In this document: positions 1 through 10,830 of the stretch, in pieces | How the letters are laid out: each line of letters begins with the position of its first letter | Numbering within the stretch: position 1 is the stretch's first letter | Source of the DNA: Cuscuta epithymum | Taxonomy: Eukaryota > Streptophyta > Magnoliopsida > Solanales > Convolvulaceae | DNA: 64,000 nucleotides | NCBI GenBank assembly: GCA_945859915.1 | Contig: CAMAPF010000316.1 | Span: 334,884 to 398,883 of the forward strand | Reading direction: 5' to 3' | Made by a program: the position numbers and the translations under genes | The notes under the pieces: generated by a model | The model's database searches: none | What the model was told of the DNA's origin: nothing | The model's input: only the letters and a program-made list of their open reading frames with translations

Positions 1-451
1 AAGGGTCCCTCCTTCCTTGAACTTGACCTTAGCTAAGAGTTTAGGGTTGCAATGTGCTCATGGGATGGTGATGGGGGCCTCACGCCGATGGCCGAGGGGT
101 ACCGCCGAAGGGCGTCGCGTCGTGCCGCCGAAGGGCACCAAGTGGCATCGCCGAGGGCCGCCGAGAGCTTTTGACTGAATGGGTGGGTCTCAGATTTGGG
201 AGTTTCTGGAGCAGCCGCCACCTTGGTTACAGTTGGGGGCCTCTCAAAAGGGAAGTGAGGAACCCAAGCTCTGACCAAGGAGTTCCAACTTGGCCGAGGG
301 AACTTTGGACGGGAGATACGTCCTCCCACTCGGATAGTGAATCGGGAGGGACTCACTTGATGTGTTCTTCCCATTTTGGTAGGAGTTTTTTGTTTGGTGA
401 AGGGGAGGGTTTCTTACTTGATTGTTCAGACCTCTCAACGAGAGCACCAAA
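1..451 (-). mobile_element. 5' internal leader of a minus-strand LTR retroelement, cut by the window edge
   Basis: Read on the minus strand, this follows directly from the LTR at 452-1356. The first bases after the LTR (complement of about 432-451, TTGGTGCTCTCGTTGAGAGG) sit where a primer-binding site belongs and resemble the sequence that follows many plant Ty3/gypsy LTRs; I could not name the primer tRNA. The rest is GC-rich leader. A 113-codon minus-strand open frame (33-374) is arginine/proline-rich and shows no gag, protease or polymerase motif, so I do not call it a gene. The coding part would lie left of the window. Confidence 0.5.
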
Positions 452-1356
452 TGATGGATAGTCTACCCGGGGGGTATCTTATCCGAGGGGTTATTGCGGG
501 AATAAATAGAGAGAAGTCAGAGCAAAATAGGAGGAGAGAGAGTCGATTTATTAAATGAACTCAGCGTGGTTTACAAGGAGAATAAGGGCTGCTATTTATA
601 GCAGCAATAAATGTGATGAGAGTACGCGTGTCAGTAATCCAACGGCCGAGGGGTCACATCAATCGGGGTGGCACCGACCATCGCACGTTCCCCACATTAA
701 ATGCGGTGGGTGGATGTGACGTCGCATTAAATGCGGTGGTTGGTTGTCTCCAAAGGGAATCTTCGATGATTGAGTCCGTTTAGCCGAAGGCTCCTCGCGT
801 AGCCGAGGGCTTTGTGTGGACGAAGGCACTGTGTGGCCGAAGGCTTCATGTATGGCCGAGGGCTTCATGTATGGCCGAGGGCTTCATGTATGGCCGAGGG
901 CTTCATGTATGGCCGAGGGCTTCATGTATGGCCGAAGGCTTCATGTATGGGCGAAGGCTTCATGTATGGCCGAGGGCTCCATGTATGGCCGAAGGCTCCC
1001 TGTGTGGCCGAAGGCTTCATGTATGGACGAAGGCTTCATGTATGGCCGAAGGCTCCCTGTGTAGCCGAAGGCTTGGTTCAGCCGAGGGCTTCCCCCTTGT
1101 GCCGAGGGCTCTACAGTGCCGAAGGCTCCTGTTTTATGTCGTTTTCTCTCAGTAGCTTCGCATGGTCGAATATGGCGGTTCTGTGAGTTTTGGAGCCTTC
1201 GGCCAAGGAGGCCGAAGGCATCCTTGTGTGTACAGTGGGCTTCTTGACGCTTGGGCCGCCGAATCTTGGGCCTCCTGAGCTCCTTGGGCTTGTTGGGCTT
1301 GTGATAGATTAGTAGGAGTCTGTGGGCCGGGGGTTCCCGGGCCATATACTCCATCA
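452..1356 (-). repeat. LTR of a Ty3/gypsy-like element (minus orientation)
   Basis: The segment is bounded by a short inverted repeat, TGATGGA at 452 and TCCATCA ending at 1356, giving TG...CA ends and about 905 bp. On the minus strand a TATA-like TATAAATAGC lies at 591-600, followed by a plausible R/U5 and then the primer-site-like sequence at 432-451. The upstream U3 part holds the 19-bp minisatellite. No second LTR is visible, because the element runs off the left edge. The clade is uncertain. Confidence 0.55.
795..1130. repeat. 19-bp minisatellite inside the LTR U3
   Basis: A tandem array of a unit close to GGCTTCATGTATGGCCGAG, with variants (GAAGG for GAGGG, CTCCCTGTG for TTCATGTA). The most regular part is about 840-970. 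Towards the right it decays into irregular GCCGAAGGC and GCCGAGGGC words. The array is open in several frames on both strands because 19 bp is not a multiple of three; those frames are repeat artefacts. Confidence 0.85.
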
Positions 1357-2229
1357 TATACCACTATAGCTTTTTGGACTAACATAAATATTTAATAAAA
1401 TTAATAAAAATAAAAAAAATTAGTAAAATAAAAATTATAAACTAAAACAAATTAAAAATTAAAATTAAAATATTAAAAAAAACATAAAAATTAATATATT
1501 GGCCTTTTTCGCCGCCTCTGCCACCCCAACACCACCCGCCGCGATAACCGAAAAAAATGCCAACATACACTAGTAATGCCATTTTCAATGAAGATTTTGG
1601 CATTATCAAACACTAATAATGCCATTTTCTTGGCATTTTCATACAAAATGACATTTATTTCATTGATCGAAGGTGGTGGTGCTAGGAGGCAGTAGAGGCG
1701 GTGGTAAAAGCATCCATTTTTTTTAAATATTTTTAAGTGTTTTTACTACTACTCTTTTTAATAGTTTTTTAATTTTTTATTATTCAAAAAAAATTATTAA
1801 AACTTTATTTTATAAATATTTTATTAATATATTACTACTTTTTTTACATTTTTTTGCAATTTTATTATGAATTAAAACATTATGAATCAATACCGTACCC
1901 TCAGGGGTATCAAGTGTATAAAAATAATGTTTAGTCCTATTTCTAGATGATTTAGGTTTATTTCTACTTGTGCAATTGTGTTTTCATTTATTCCTATTTA
2001 GGCTAATCACTATAAAGAACTATTGCATACCGTTAACCAGCATCTTTGTCTCTAAACGCCGAAGCAGGGGGTTTGGAAAATTGAGAAGTTGGGTAAAAAT
2101 AAAAATTACGGAGTACTTTAGAATGGCATTTACGGTGTGTGTGTGGATTTAAATATTATATAAATATGAATATGAATATAAATAGAAATATGAATAAAAT
2201 GAAAACTAAAAAAATATAAATATAAATAC
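1357..2229. other. AT-rich spacer with one inverted-repeat relic
   Basis: No gene seen. About 1505-1715 has inverted GC-rich arms (CCGCCTCTGCC near 1512; its partner GGCAGTAGAGGCGG near 1688) around repeated TGGCATTTTC-like words, which recalls the interior of the Mutator-type element at 13151-14400. About 1925-1975 carries a TTTAGTCCTATTT word also found in that element's terminal repeat. This may be a degraded relative, but no target duplication was found. Confidence 0.35.
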
Positions 2230-2612
2230 AAATATAAATATAAATATAAATATAAATATAAATATAAATATAAATATAAATATAAATATAAATATAAATA
2301 TAAATATAAATATAAATATAAATATAAATATAAATATAAATATAAATATAAATATAAATATAAATATAAATATAAATATAAATATAAATATAAATATAAA
2401 TATAAATATAAATATAAATATAAATATAAATATAAATATAAATATAAATATAAATATAAATATAAATATAAATATAAATATAAATATAAATATAAATATA
2501 AATATAAATATAAATATAAATATAAATATAAATATAAATATAAATATAAATATAAATATAAATATAAATATAAATATAAATATAAATATAAATATAAATA
2601 TAAATATAAATA
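2230..2612. repeat. Hexanucleotide microsatellite (AAATAT)n
   Basis: About 64 uninterrupted copies of AAATAT over roughly 383 bp, preceded from about 2155 by degenerate AATATGAATATA-type sequence. The interior looks perfect, which suggests recent expansion or an assembly-idealised array. Confidence 0.97.
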
Positions 2613-3394
2613 TACTTTCTACACTAATTTTAGTATAACTTCAAGTCCTAACCCCTACAAATATGTTTCTAATTAGTAATGTCAAATGCAATTAAGAATA
2701 TGGTTATGTGCGTGCCGCCCTAGTCGGCGGATAAGACGCTCTGAACGGGCAACTAGACGTCCTGGGCGGCCGGCTAGTTCACCTAGGCACCAAAGCAATT
2801 AGTCAGAGCGCATAGACTAAAATCTGGGCGTCCGACAACCGCCTAGCGCCTAGGCGGGGACTAGTCGAGCACCTAGAACAATTTTTTAGAACAATGCATA
2901 AAAGTAATTTCCATCATCAATTCATCCAAACACTTTAAATTGATTGCTATTTCTATTACAAGAAAAGTAAAATTTTTAACACACAAGAAGTGTTCGGAAA
3001 AGTGGAAAAAGTGTCAAAATAGCTCCCTTGAGGGAATTATCAACACTTTGAATTTATATACCTGAATAAATTTCAAAATGAAAATGTGTAGATTTAAAAA
3101 TTCGGATTCTACATCAGCAATTTATTCATGGCGGTAAGTTCTCGTGATTAATAGAGAAAAAATTCTGATTCTACATCTTCTTTTTAAAAAGAAGCATAGG
3201 CAGAATCATTTTCAACACCCCAAACACTACAAAAAAAACATGCACAAGATTGGCAGGGATTTCGCAAAATCCGTGTTAAAAACACTTTGGATCGAGCTAC
3301 GTGGTACGGAAAACATTTTGGATCGAGCTATTCTGTGCCAAATTCCGTGCCAATCCCGTGTTTTTTGTAGTGAAAATGATAATGATAATGTGTA
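2613..3394. other. Spacer with a GC-rich GCCTAGGCG repeat
   Basis: No gene seen. About 2715-2905 is a GC-rich island with words such as CGCCTAGCGCCTAGGCGG and TTTTAGAACAATG. It is an inexact relative of segments at 43615-43715 and 44020-44095, so it is a dispersed repeat. About 3140-3360 holds an 88-codon open frame without recognisable motifs. Confidence 0.5.
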
Positions 3395-3652
3395 CTCCCT
3401 CCGTCTCTAACTATTCTTTCAATTACGGTTTACGAAGTTTGACCAACGATAAAGTTAAATGATCCACGTGAAACTCAGATTATTTTTAATAAATTTAGAC
3501 ATTCAAAAACTACATTAAAACCATTACAAAGTCTGCAAAAAATAATTCAATTTTTATAAAGTTTTGATATATAAAGTAATAAAAGATTAAAATTTATTTA
3601 AGTTGATCATTGAAAAGCAAAATGGGAGATCTTTCAGGAATAGAGGAAATAG
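3395..3652. mobile_element. Stowaway-like MITE, degenerate
   Basis: The left end CTCCCTCCGTCTC follows TA at 3393-3394, as in Stowaway (Tc1/mariner) elements. The right end near 3640-3652 is only weakly complementary, so the boundary is approximate. Confidence 0.45.
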
Positions 3653-4179
3653 TTTTTAAATATTTTGAGCTTATTAAGATGTGATATTAGATTCTTAAGT
3701 TAAAGTTAAATGAATATATATTAGCGGAAAGGAATATTTGTGAAACTAAAAAAAATCTCGAGCTAGCAATGAACTTTAAAAACACGTTATTAAAGTAGTA
3801 TTTATAAGATAAAAATTAAATTATCTCTACACTTCCAAAAGACAAAATTATGATTGGTTATTTTTTTAAATGTGACCAATAACATTTGTTTAATTAATAT
3901 ACATTTCTTTTAATTCTAGCTCCTACGTAGTCAACCTGTTCCCCACGATGCCTCTAGTAACCACTGTTAGCAGCATCTGCCGTCTGAAATCACCGCCGTG
4001 GACCTTTTGGAAAGTCACTCAAAAGTTTGCCAGAACTTTCTTCCATTTTTCGATTTTATATTGTAAAAGTTCTCAATATTGTTTTTTTTTTGAAAAATCA
4101 CAGTGACATGTTCCACGATGACGGTGACATTAGTGGTGCAGCAATTAAGTTCACTTGATCGAGGAGTAACAAGTGATAA
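3653..4179. other. AT-rich spacer
   Basis: No gene or bounded element recognised between the Stowaway relic and the LINE fragment. A short moderately GC-rich stretch at about 3920-4010 has no clear homology. Confidence 0.4.
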
Positions 4180-5300
4180 TCTCATGTTATTTGTTAAGAC
4201 CAGAATATTGGCTAAAACATTTGACAATATGAGTTTTAAATTTGAGAATGTTTGGCTAAGGGAGGAGGAATGCAAAGATGTTGTCTCAAATACTCGGGGA
4301 GCTGCCTAAAACTACCCAATTACTTGAAGAATATATAACTGTGGTCAAGCTCTTTAACGTTGGGTTCGGGGTCTAAAACTAGACTATCAAGCAAGAATAC
4401 ATGGTTGCAATGGGTAAGAGGTAACAATGGAATGAGAACCTACTTGTAGTTCAATTGAATAAAAAACATATCTGATTGTGGTGAAGCATCAAAATAAATT
4501 CTTGAAGTAGCGAGCAAAAGAATTTTGGCTCAGGGAAGGCAATGTTAACACATGATTCTTCCATAATGCTGTTAAACAGAGATGAATGTGAAACAAGATG
4601 TAGGATTTGTTGAGTTCAGAAAGGGCATGAACAATGAATAGGGTCGCGATGGGCATCATAGTCGTGCAATATTTTGAAAAGCTTTTCGATTTTATAACTG
4701 GAAAAGGACCCTTTTAGTGCTAGTTAGAGGGATCTAGAAGAGTTCCAACGGCGCAAAACTATCAATTGTTAGAATGACAGAGTTTAAGAAACAACTTTTT
4801 ATATGTTCTCAGATAAGACCGTCAGACTTGATGGGATGATTCCGCGATTGTTCCAACACTTGTCAGATATTATTGGAGCCAATGTAGCATTCTTTTGTAA
4901 GCACTTCTTGAATGCCAAGAGATGTTAACATCACAGACGACCTTGTTCCCATCCAAAAAAGAGTGTTCCTCAAGATATGGGGATGAACACCTATACCACT
5001 TTGTAATGTGATATAAAAGATTGTAGCAACAATACTAGCAAATAGAATGAAAGGCCATTTACACATTATTTTCTCTAAAAATCAAAGTGTTTTTGTTCCG
5101 GGTCAAAACATAGTAGACAAAATTACAGTTGCTTTTGAAACTCGACATTACCTGAAGAGGAACACACAAGGGAAAAGGGGTATGTGGTGCTAAAACATGA
5201 TATGAGTAAAGAGTATGACCACGTCCAATGAGATTCCCTCAGCAAAATAATTTCCATAATGGGTTCCAATGATAATGGATTTCACGAACAATACAATGTA
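4180..5300 (+). pseudogene. Degenerate LINE ORF2 fragment (endonuclease/RT linker and start of RT)
   Basis: Translated pieces in shifting frames match the order of a plant L1-type ORF2. About 4215-4290 gives FKFENVWLREEECKDVV, the motif after the endonuclease domain. About 4505-4580 resembles the linker motif WLREGDxNTxFFH (here FWLREGNVNT, a stop, then FFH). About 4648-4695 gives VVQYFEKLFD. About 5191-5266 gives KHDMSKEYDHVQ, a stop, then DSLSKIISIMG, matching the RT motif DMSKAYDRVEWxFL. Several stops and frameshifts make it a dead copy. No poly(A) end or target duplication was identified. A related LINE fragment lies at 55850-56785. Confidence 0.7.
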
Positions 5301-5859
5301 TAGGTACCGAAATGTGAGTTAATGTAATATTCTTCATTTAAAATATTGTAATCTTCATTAATATGAGTGTTAGACGCGAAGTTCCCAAGCGAAAGCTCGG
5401 GATAAACTTATATGCTTTAAACTTAATAAGAGTTATATCAATGTATTTGATATGAAGGAGCTAATGTTGAAATATCAATTGACCTAAAACAATTTTAATA
5501 TTTTACCCTTTTTAGAACTAAATCCATACAAGCAACTACGTTGCATAAGAGTTATATCAATGTATTTGATACAAAATAACTAATGTTGAAATATGAATTG
5601 ACACTAAAACAGTAACTAACATTTTACCCTTCTTAGAACTAAATCCAGACAAGCAACTACATTGCATAACATTTAGAAGTTTATATGGTCAATTATTGAG
5701 AATAGAATTATATTTATCTTTTATAGTGCATGTGTGGTATTTTAATATTCAAAAAAGTTTTCTCTAAATGGATGTGACTATGTGAGTCATAACCACACTT
5801 ACACGTAAAGGAAATTGCACTCTCACTATCTTAACCGGACTAATCACATTTAGGTGATG
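5301..5859. other. AT-rich spacer with a local duplication
   Basis: No gene seen. A segment of about 110 bp near 5425-5535 (ATCAATGTATTTGATA... ACAAGCAACTACGTTGCATAA) is repeated imperfectly at about 5545-5665, a local direct duplication. Confidence 0.45.
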
Positions 5860-6035
5860 GTAGATTCTATGGTACCCATAAGGTACCGTACCCTTGTCCA
5901 CATGGACCAATCAAAATCATGCAGTTGAATTATTTAAATCTAAATTAAAATGAATTTAATGATTTGGACCAATCAAATGCATGATAGGTACGATACCTCA
6001 TTTTTTAAATGGGTACCGGAGTTGTAGATTACATA
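5860..6035. mobile_element. Small inverted-repeat element (unclassified MITE)
   Basis: Left arm GTAGATTCTATGGTACCCA...GGACCAATCAAA and right arm GGACCAATCAAA...GGGTACCGGAGTTGTAGAT are inverted copies of each other over about 60 bp with mismatches. No convincing target duplication was found, so the superfamily is open. Confidence 0.45.
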
Positions 6036-6060
6036 TGTCTATTTATTAGTCCGATACATT

Positions 6061-6216
6061 CAGGGGCGGAGCTAGGGGGTGGCCACCCCTGGTCCTGGCC
6101 CAGCCTAAATTCTAAAAATCTCTATATTTTTAGTGTAAAAAATTCCGTTTAAATTTTTTCCTAAAAATATTCTTTGTACCGGCCCAGTCCGGCCCAGTGT
6201 CCTGGCTCCGCCCCTG
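6061..6216. mobile_element. hAT-type MITE with 8-bp target duplication
   Basis: Ends are CAGGGGCGGAGCTAG and its near complement CTGGCTCCGCCCCTG. It is flanked by a perfect 8-bp direct repeat GATACATT at 6053-6060 and 6217-6224. CAGGGG-type ends and 8-bp duplications are the hAT signature. At 156 bp it has no coding capacity. A truncated relative sits at 19608-19710. Confidence 0.9.
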
Positions 6217-6734
6217 GATACATTGTACTACGTAATAATGTTTTGATGACATATCGCCACTCATACATTCATACGTGAATGGGAGTATTCATATACGAGT
6301 ATTAATTAATTGATTCATGCGTAGTAACGTATATAGCTGATGAGAATTCACATGAGCCCACCAGATAATTCGTGGCCCACCCTCAGGTACCACGCCCACC
6401 CTATACTACTAGGCCATGCTAAAGAATTGAATTGAAGGTGACCCATACCATTTCGTATATTGCACTGTCCACACCAATATACGTTACTGGCCACCCTCTC
6501 ATAGTCTCCTTCCTATCTGATCCCCATCACCCATGTATTATTATTAGTTTATTACTGATTTTAATTTGTTTTATACTACATTTAATTGTGGTTTTAAAAA
6601 GTATAAAAAACTTGACACATTCCTTTTTTATTATAATTCATGTTATAATCATACAATTTTCAATTTATTACTCTCCATAAGGATCAAATTTGGCAAAATT
6701 TTATAAGAAAGAAGGAATATGATCATACGTAGTA

Positions 6735-6975
6735 CTACATCCGTTCTTTTTTAATTGCAATATTGGACTTTTTGCACTATTCACATACTCTACTTTGACT
6801 ATATTTTATTTATTAATGTATTTTAAATTAAATTTTTAAAAAGAAATGTTAAATTATTCTCATTCTAAATTTTCAAAATATGAATTTTTCAAATTTTTTA
6901 CTAATACGGAATGAAAGATATTAATGGTCAAACTTGTGCGTTGGCAAACGTGAAATGTTGACCGTTACATAGTAT
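6735..6975. mobile_element. Stowaway-related MITE relic
   Basis: The left part (CTACATCCGTTCTTTTTTAA, then the word TTTTGCACTATTCACATACTC) matches the element at 24431-24687 in content. The right part (AAACGTGAAATGTTGACCGT) matches that element's right arm but lacks the terminal GGATG-type end. Confidence 0.5.
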
Positions 6976-7472
6976 ATATGCATCAAGGGAAGAATAAATT
7001 CAATACAAATTGCCCAACTAAAGATGACTCCAAGAAGGCGCCCACTTAGAACATCACACTACGAGGAATAGATTAAGGTCAACAATTAGAGATGGAGTAA
7101 GTATAGTTTTCGGGAGAAAGAACTAAAACAGTGTTTTGTTTTATTTCTTGGAGTGTGCTCAAAAAACAGAAAATGAAACGAATGAACCAAACGTGACTTA
7201 GAGTTACCTTTCTCGTACGTACATCTAGTCATCTAGACATCTAGTGGATGGGAAGCGGCCAATTTAGTTTATTGTTATTAGTATATTTTATTAGTTTATT
7301 GTTATTAGTAATTGCTTCCTTGTTGTTTTTTATATTTGCAATTCTTCCATTCTACTATGGATAAATTTCAACATTAATATATGGAAAAGTTTCCAAATTA
7401 AAAGTAAATGAATTTTGGAATTTCAAAATATGTCTGTTATGTTTTTTCCCTCAAAATATGAGTAATATGATA

Positions 7473-7725
7473 CTCCCTCCGTCCCTTTTTATTCAGCCAA
7501 ACACTGTTTTTCAATTCAAAGTTGTTCAACTTTGACTGATTATATATTTATACACGATAATATTGATAATATGAAAATTTTATGAAAATGTTTTGTGTTA
7601 AAAATACTATCATAGAAGTATAAATTTATTAAGTTTCACATAAATGTATTAGTTAAAATAATGGATCGAAGTTTACCACATTTGACTTGAAAAGTCAAAG
7701 TTGGCTAAATAAAAAGGGAAGAAGG
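7473..7725. mobile_element. Stowaway MITE
   Basis: Inverted ends CTCCCTCCGTCCCTTTTTAT and ATAAAAAGGGAAGAAGG flanked by TA at 7471-7472 and 7726-7727. 253 bp, noncoding. The interior is AT-rich with mirrored GTTCAACTTTGAC and GTCAAAGTTGG arms. Confidence 0.85.
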
Positions 7726-8300
7726 TAGTAATATTTACTATCATCTTCGGATCATAATGCTAGGCAATAACATGACAATATTTACCGTCATCAATAATGG
7801 CATTTTTCAATCATTATAGTAACGACCCCTATTTCGGAAAGAAAAACATTACAGATATATTTTAAATGTGACAATTCTATCATTCATGCTTGGTAATATA
7901 TGTGCATATATATACGAAGCATATATTTTATACACATAATAATACAATATTATATTATCAATCGTGTTCAACTTTGACCAATTATATTTTTATAGGAAAT
8001 TGTTTATAACATAAAAATGATAAGATAATGATCTTTACCATATCATTGACTTGAAAATTATAGACCAGACTTTACCACATTGAATTTAAAAGCCAAATAT
8101 ACTAAGTTTTGAGGGAAAGAGATATTCCCTTAGTTCCCCTAAAACTAAGTTTTAAATCTTTGTTTTTTTTGGTTAACATGTTTAACTTGATTATATTTTT
8201 TTATAGGAAATTATTTATAATATAAAAATGTTCCAAATTAATGTTCAAAATATATACCTTTACCTTTAGTAATTAATACTCGTATTAGCTTCCACCTTCA
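7726..8300. other. AT-rich upstream region of NGATHA gene A
   Basis: No gene seen. Contains degenerate relics of small repeats (a CTTGAAAATTATAGACCAGACTTTACCACATT segment echoing 7660-7700). The last about 20 bases (TTAGCTTCCACCTTCACCTC) are conserved upstream of gene B at 29518-29540. Confidence 0.5.
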
Positions 8301-8310
8301 CCTCACTGCG

Positions 8311-8320
8311 CTATATACCT
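8311..8320 (+). promoter_or_regulatory. TATA-like core promoter of NGATHA gene A
   Basis: CTATATACCT is the conserved TATA-like element. The equivalent CTATATACAT occurs at 29546-29555 upstream of gene B, in both cases about 230-250 bp before the start codon and followed by TTAGGC. Conservation between the duplicates, surrounded by diverged sequence, supports a core promoter role. The transcription start was not determined. Confidence 0.55.
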
Positions 8321-8403
8321 TTAGGCGAAATTAGGTTTGAGATCCGAATTGATTGAAAACCAGAAAAACACCCAACTCTCTCTTTGCACTCTAAACCCTA
8401 GCT

Positions 8404-8430
8404 ATGGAAAATTATGCTGCCACTCTGTAG
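8404..8430 (+). CDS. Upstream ORF 1 in the leader of NGATHA gene A (8 codons plus stop)
   Basis: ATG at 8404 opens MENYAATL and stops at 8428-8430, 112 bp before the main start. In the gene B leader the same position reads GTG (29641), so this upstream ORF is absent there. Short leader ORFs commonly lower translation of the main ORF; any effect here is inference. Confidence 0.35.
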   Translation: MENYAATL

Positions 8431-8440
8431 ATCTAGCAGC

Positions 8441-8479
8441 ATGCTATGCTATATTGATTGGCAAGTGATGATCACTTAA
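8441..8479 (+). CDS. Upstream ORF 2 in the leader of NGATHA gene A (12 codons plus stop)
   Basis: ATG at 8441 opens MLCYIDWQVMIT and stops at 8477-8479. In gene B the orthologous ATG at 29686 reaches a stop after three codons (29686-29697). Both upstream ORFs end before the main ATG at 8542 and do not overlap it. Confidence 0.35.
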   Translation: MLCYIDWQVMIT

Positions 8480-8541
8480 GTTTCATCTTCAATTCTGTAA
8501 TTTCTTCATTTTCCAGCTAAGATCCAGCTAGCTAGATAGGT

Positions 8542-9786
8542 ATGCACCCATATTCTCTACCGCCGTCTTCTTTCTCTTATGGCGGCGGCCGTCAGCAGCA
8601 GCAGAGGGTTTGGTTAGACGGCGGAGGCGGCCGAGGGGACGGGGAAGATGTGATTCTGAAGATGGTGATTGATTCTCCTGCCGGCAATCATGCTAGCGAA
8701 GTGAATGACACGGCGGCTGTGGCGGGTAGTAGCGGCGGCGGCGGGGTGGCGATGGAGAAGGAGCACATGTTTGATAAGGTGGTCACGCCGAGCGATGTGG
8801 GGAAGCTGAACCGGCTGGTGATTCCCAAGCAGCACGCCGAGAAGTATTTTCCGTTAGACTCCTCCAACAACGAGAAGGGGCTTCTGCTCAATTTCGAGGA
8901 CCGGAACGGCAAGCCGTGGCGGTTCCGGTACTCTTACTGGAACAGCAGCCAAAGCTATGTGATGACGAAAGGCTGGAGCCGGTTCGTCAAGGAGAAGAAG
9001 CTCGACGCGGGCGACGTCGTTTCTTTCCAGCGCGGCGCCTCCGAGTCTGCCAAAGATCGGCTTTTCATCGACTGGAGGCGCCGCCCGGATTCCCAGTACT
9101 CCTCCTCCGACCACCACCACCTCCATCATCACCGCCTCCATCATCTCCCTCCGGTGGTCCACTTCCCCCACCACCTCTCCTCCCTCCAGCGCCCCGCCAT
9201 TCATCATCAACACCACTACCCCGCTGCGGCCGCGGCAGCTTGGAACCCTCAGGCGTTGTTCTCTCCTCTGCAGCCTTCCTACGGTTACAGCAGTTATGGG
9301 TTCCGCGGGAATGCCCCCACCGCCCACGGTTCTGTAATCTTCAACGGTGTCGGCGGTCCGATCGGCGGTGAAGTGGTGGTGAATGGAAACCCTTGCTCGG
9401 GAATATCATCATCAGGGATTTACTTTAGACCGATTATCACCGCCGGGAACCAGCAAGAAATGGTGCAAAGAATAGGAACTTGTGGTGGTGGTGGTGGGGT
9501 GGTGTTTGAGTCGGTGCCGGTGGTCCAAGGCAAGGCGGCAGCAAAGCGGCTGAGGCTATTCGGGGTGAACATGGACTGCCCTATTTCGGACGATTCTTCC
9601 TCCGCCGCCACTTCCCCCAATTCCAACACCACATCAACAACCACAATTCCGGCCACTTCCCTTCAATTATGGCCGTGCCGCGGTGGCTACTACGGCGATG
9701 ACACTCAAGAACTGCAAGCTGATGATAATAATAAGCCCCTCGAGTCGCCGTCCTCCGCCTCCATGTCCCTAGATTTGGATATGTGA
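8542..9786 (+). CDS. NGA: NGATHA-type B3 transcription factor, copy A (414 aa)
   Basis: Single-exon ORF for a nuclear plant B3-domain regulator. Residues about 75-182 form the B3 DNA-binding domain: EHMFDKVVTPSDVGKLNRLV, then IPKQHAEKYFPL, WRFRYSYWNSSQSYVMTKGW, FVKEKKLDAGDVVSFQRG, and RLFIDWRRR at the end. There is no AP2 domain, which separates it from RAV1/TEM proteins. RLFGV at 338-342, within KRLRLFGVNMDCP, is the known B3 repression motif, and this combination is typical of the NGATHA/NGATHA-like group, which controls lateral organ margin growth and style and stigma development in Arabidopsis. Between them lie His-rich (189-223) and Ala-rich (228-233) tracts; the tail is Ser/Thr-rich with TSLQLW and SLDLD. 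ATG 8542 aligns with the start of copy B. The leader has two short upstream ORFs. I infer a repressor; NGA versus NGA-like is not separated by eye. Confidence 0.95.
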   Translation: MHPYSLPPSSFSYGGGRQQQQRVWLDGGGGRGDGEDVILKMVIDSPAGNHASEVNDTAAVAGSSGGGGVAMEKEHMFDKVVTPSDVGKLNRLVIPKQHAEKYFPLDSSNNEKGLLLNFEDRNGKPWRFRYSYWNSSQSYVMTKGWSRFVKEKKLDAGDVVSFQRGASESAKDRLFIDWRRRPDSQYSSSDHHHLHHHRLHHLPPVVHFPHHLSSLQRPAIHHQHHYPAAAAAAWNPQALFSPLQPSYGYSSYGFRGNAPTAHGSVIFNGVGGPIGGEVVVNGNPCSGISSSGIYFRPIITAGNQQEMVQRIGTCGGGGGVVFESVPVVQGKAAAKRLRLFGVNMDCPISDDSSSAATSPNSNTTSTTTIPATSLQLWPCRGGYYGDDTQELQADDNNKPLESPSSASMSLDLDM

Positions 9787-10239
9787 TCGATCTGATGATA
9801 ATTAATTTGTGACATTTCTATTATTATTATTACTCCGTATTAAATTATTACAATTCTATAAATTCGTGTATAAATTGAACCCTTTTATATTACTACTATA
9901 CATATTATATACTCCGTATAATTATAGCACTACTCAATATACACTCTAAAATTGTATTTAACTTCATGTATGTCCGTCGTTTTCCAATTCTTCTCCTATC
10001 TTCTTCTTTAACTGATTTTTTTTTTATGTAAAGTACATTTTAAGTTCAATTTACACACACATGAGTCATAACATATCATATTTATTATGTACTTAAATAT
10101 ATTGTTGTTTAATTCGATTTTTATTAATACAAAAAATGGAAATATGTAAAATGAAGATGTACCATATGCTATAAATTCATATATAATTGCTTGAGAGTAT
10201 GTATAGAAATAAACGCTAAGGTTGGATCATTATCTGACT
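9787..10239. other. 3' flank of NGATHA gene A
   Basis: AT-rich, with several ACTCCGTAT words and no ORF or bounded element recognised. The first about 60 bp align with the same position after gene B (GATGATAATTA...). It probably contains 3' UTR and polyadenylation signals, but none was assigned. Confidence 0.4.
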
Positions 10240-10830
10240 GGTTTGTTGCAATGGAATGTGATGGAAGAAGCAAATAGGCGGAGAAGCCGCGTATCTTTTT
10301 ACACATGCAGTGGCTGCTTTTTGTATTGTATTTACTGCCTCTGATAGCTGCGCTGGTGGTTGATCGAATTGCTCCTTTTATCTCAGCTTTTTCCTGCTGC
10401 CGATCGATCCAATGGGCTCACTAGCAGGTATTTATTTAATTTGTATAAAAGTATTTAATTAATAGCTACCCCATTTTTCTATCTTGAATATATGGTTATT
10501 AATATTTTCATAGACATTGATCAATGATCATCAAAAGTAATTATATTTTTATGTTCTTTTTTGTGTATTTGTATTTGTGTTTGTGTTTGTGTTGTATTGT
10601 TTCTTCTTCTACCCTGCAATGTGAATTCATTCTAATTAATATTTTCTGCAATATATATTTGAGCTGACTGATGAGCTGATACATGCGAATGGCAGATGAA
10701 TTAACAGATTTGCAGTTCTGATATGTCTCATCATAACTCCATAATTTTGTCTTCAATCTTCTGTTTAATTATATGATTGGCCATGGAAATATGGAATATA
10801 ATTGTGTGTATATGACTGGATATGCATGCT
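10240..10830 (+). ncRNA. Conserved noncoding block downstream of NGATHA gene A
   Basis: Two stretches are much better conserved with the region after gene B than the surrounding sequence. These are about 10240-10440 (TTTACTGCCTCTGAT, GCTGCGCTGGTGGT, ATGGGCTCACTAGCAG) and about 10665-10790 (GATACATGCGAATGGCAGAT, GAATTAACAGATTTG). The first ends in a splice-donor-like AG/GTATTT near 10425-10430, and the second contains an acceptor-like TTTGCAG near 10707-10713. No long ORF. It may be a spliced 3' UTR, a noncoding transcript or a regulatory element; the sequence alone does not decide. Confidence 0.35.

Noticed and set aside
795..1130. Regular short repeats resembling a CRISPR-like array
   Set aside because: The 19-bp units are directly tandem with no spacers, and the array lies in a plant LTR; it is a minisatellite.
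812..1357. Open frames across the GCCGAGGGC repeat on both strands
   Set aside because: The repeat unit lacks stops in several frames, so the open frames are a by-product with no homology or other coding evidence.
2230..2612. Interstitial telomere-like array
   Set aside because: The unit AAATAT lacks the TTTAGGG pattern; it is an ordinary hexanucleotide repeat.
8614..9656. Minus-strand and alternative-frame ORFs overlapping NGATHA gene A (and the same at 29850-31041)
   Set aside because: They are shadows of a GC-rich CDS, and their peptides show only low-complexity sequence.
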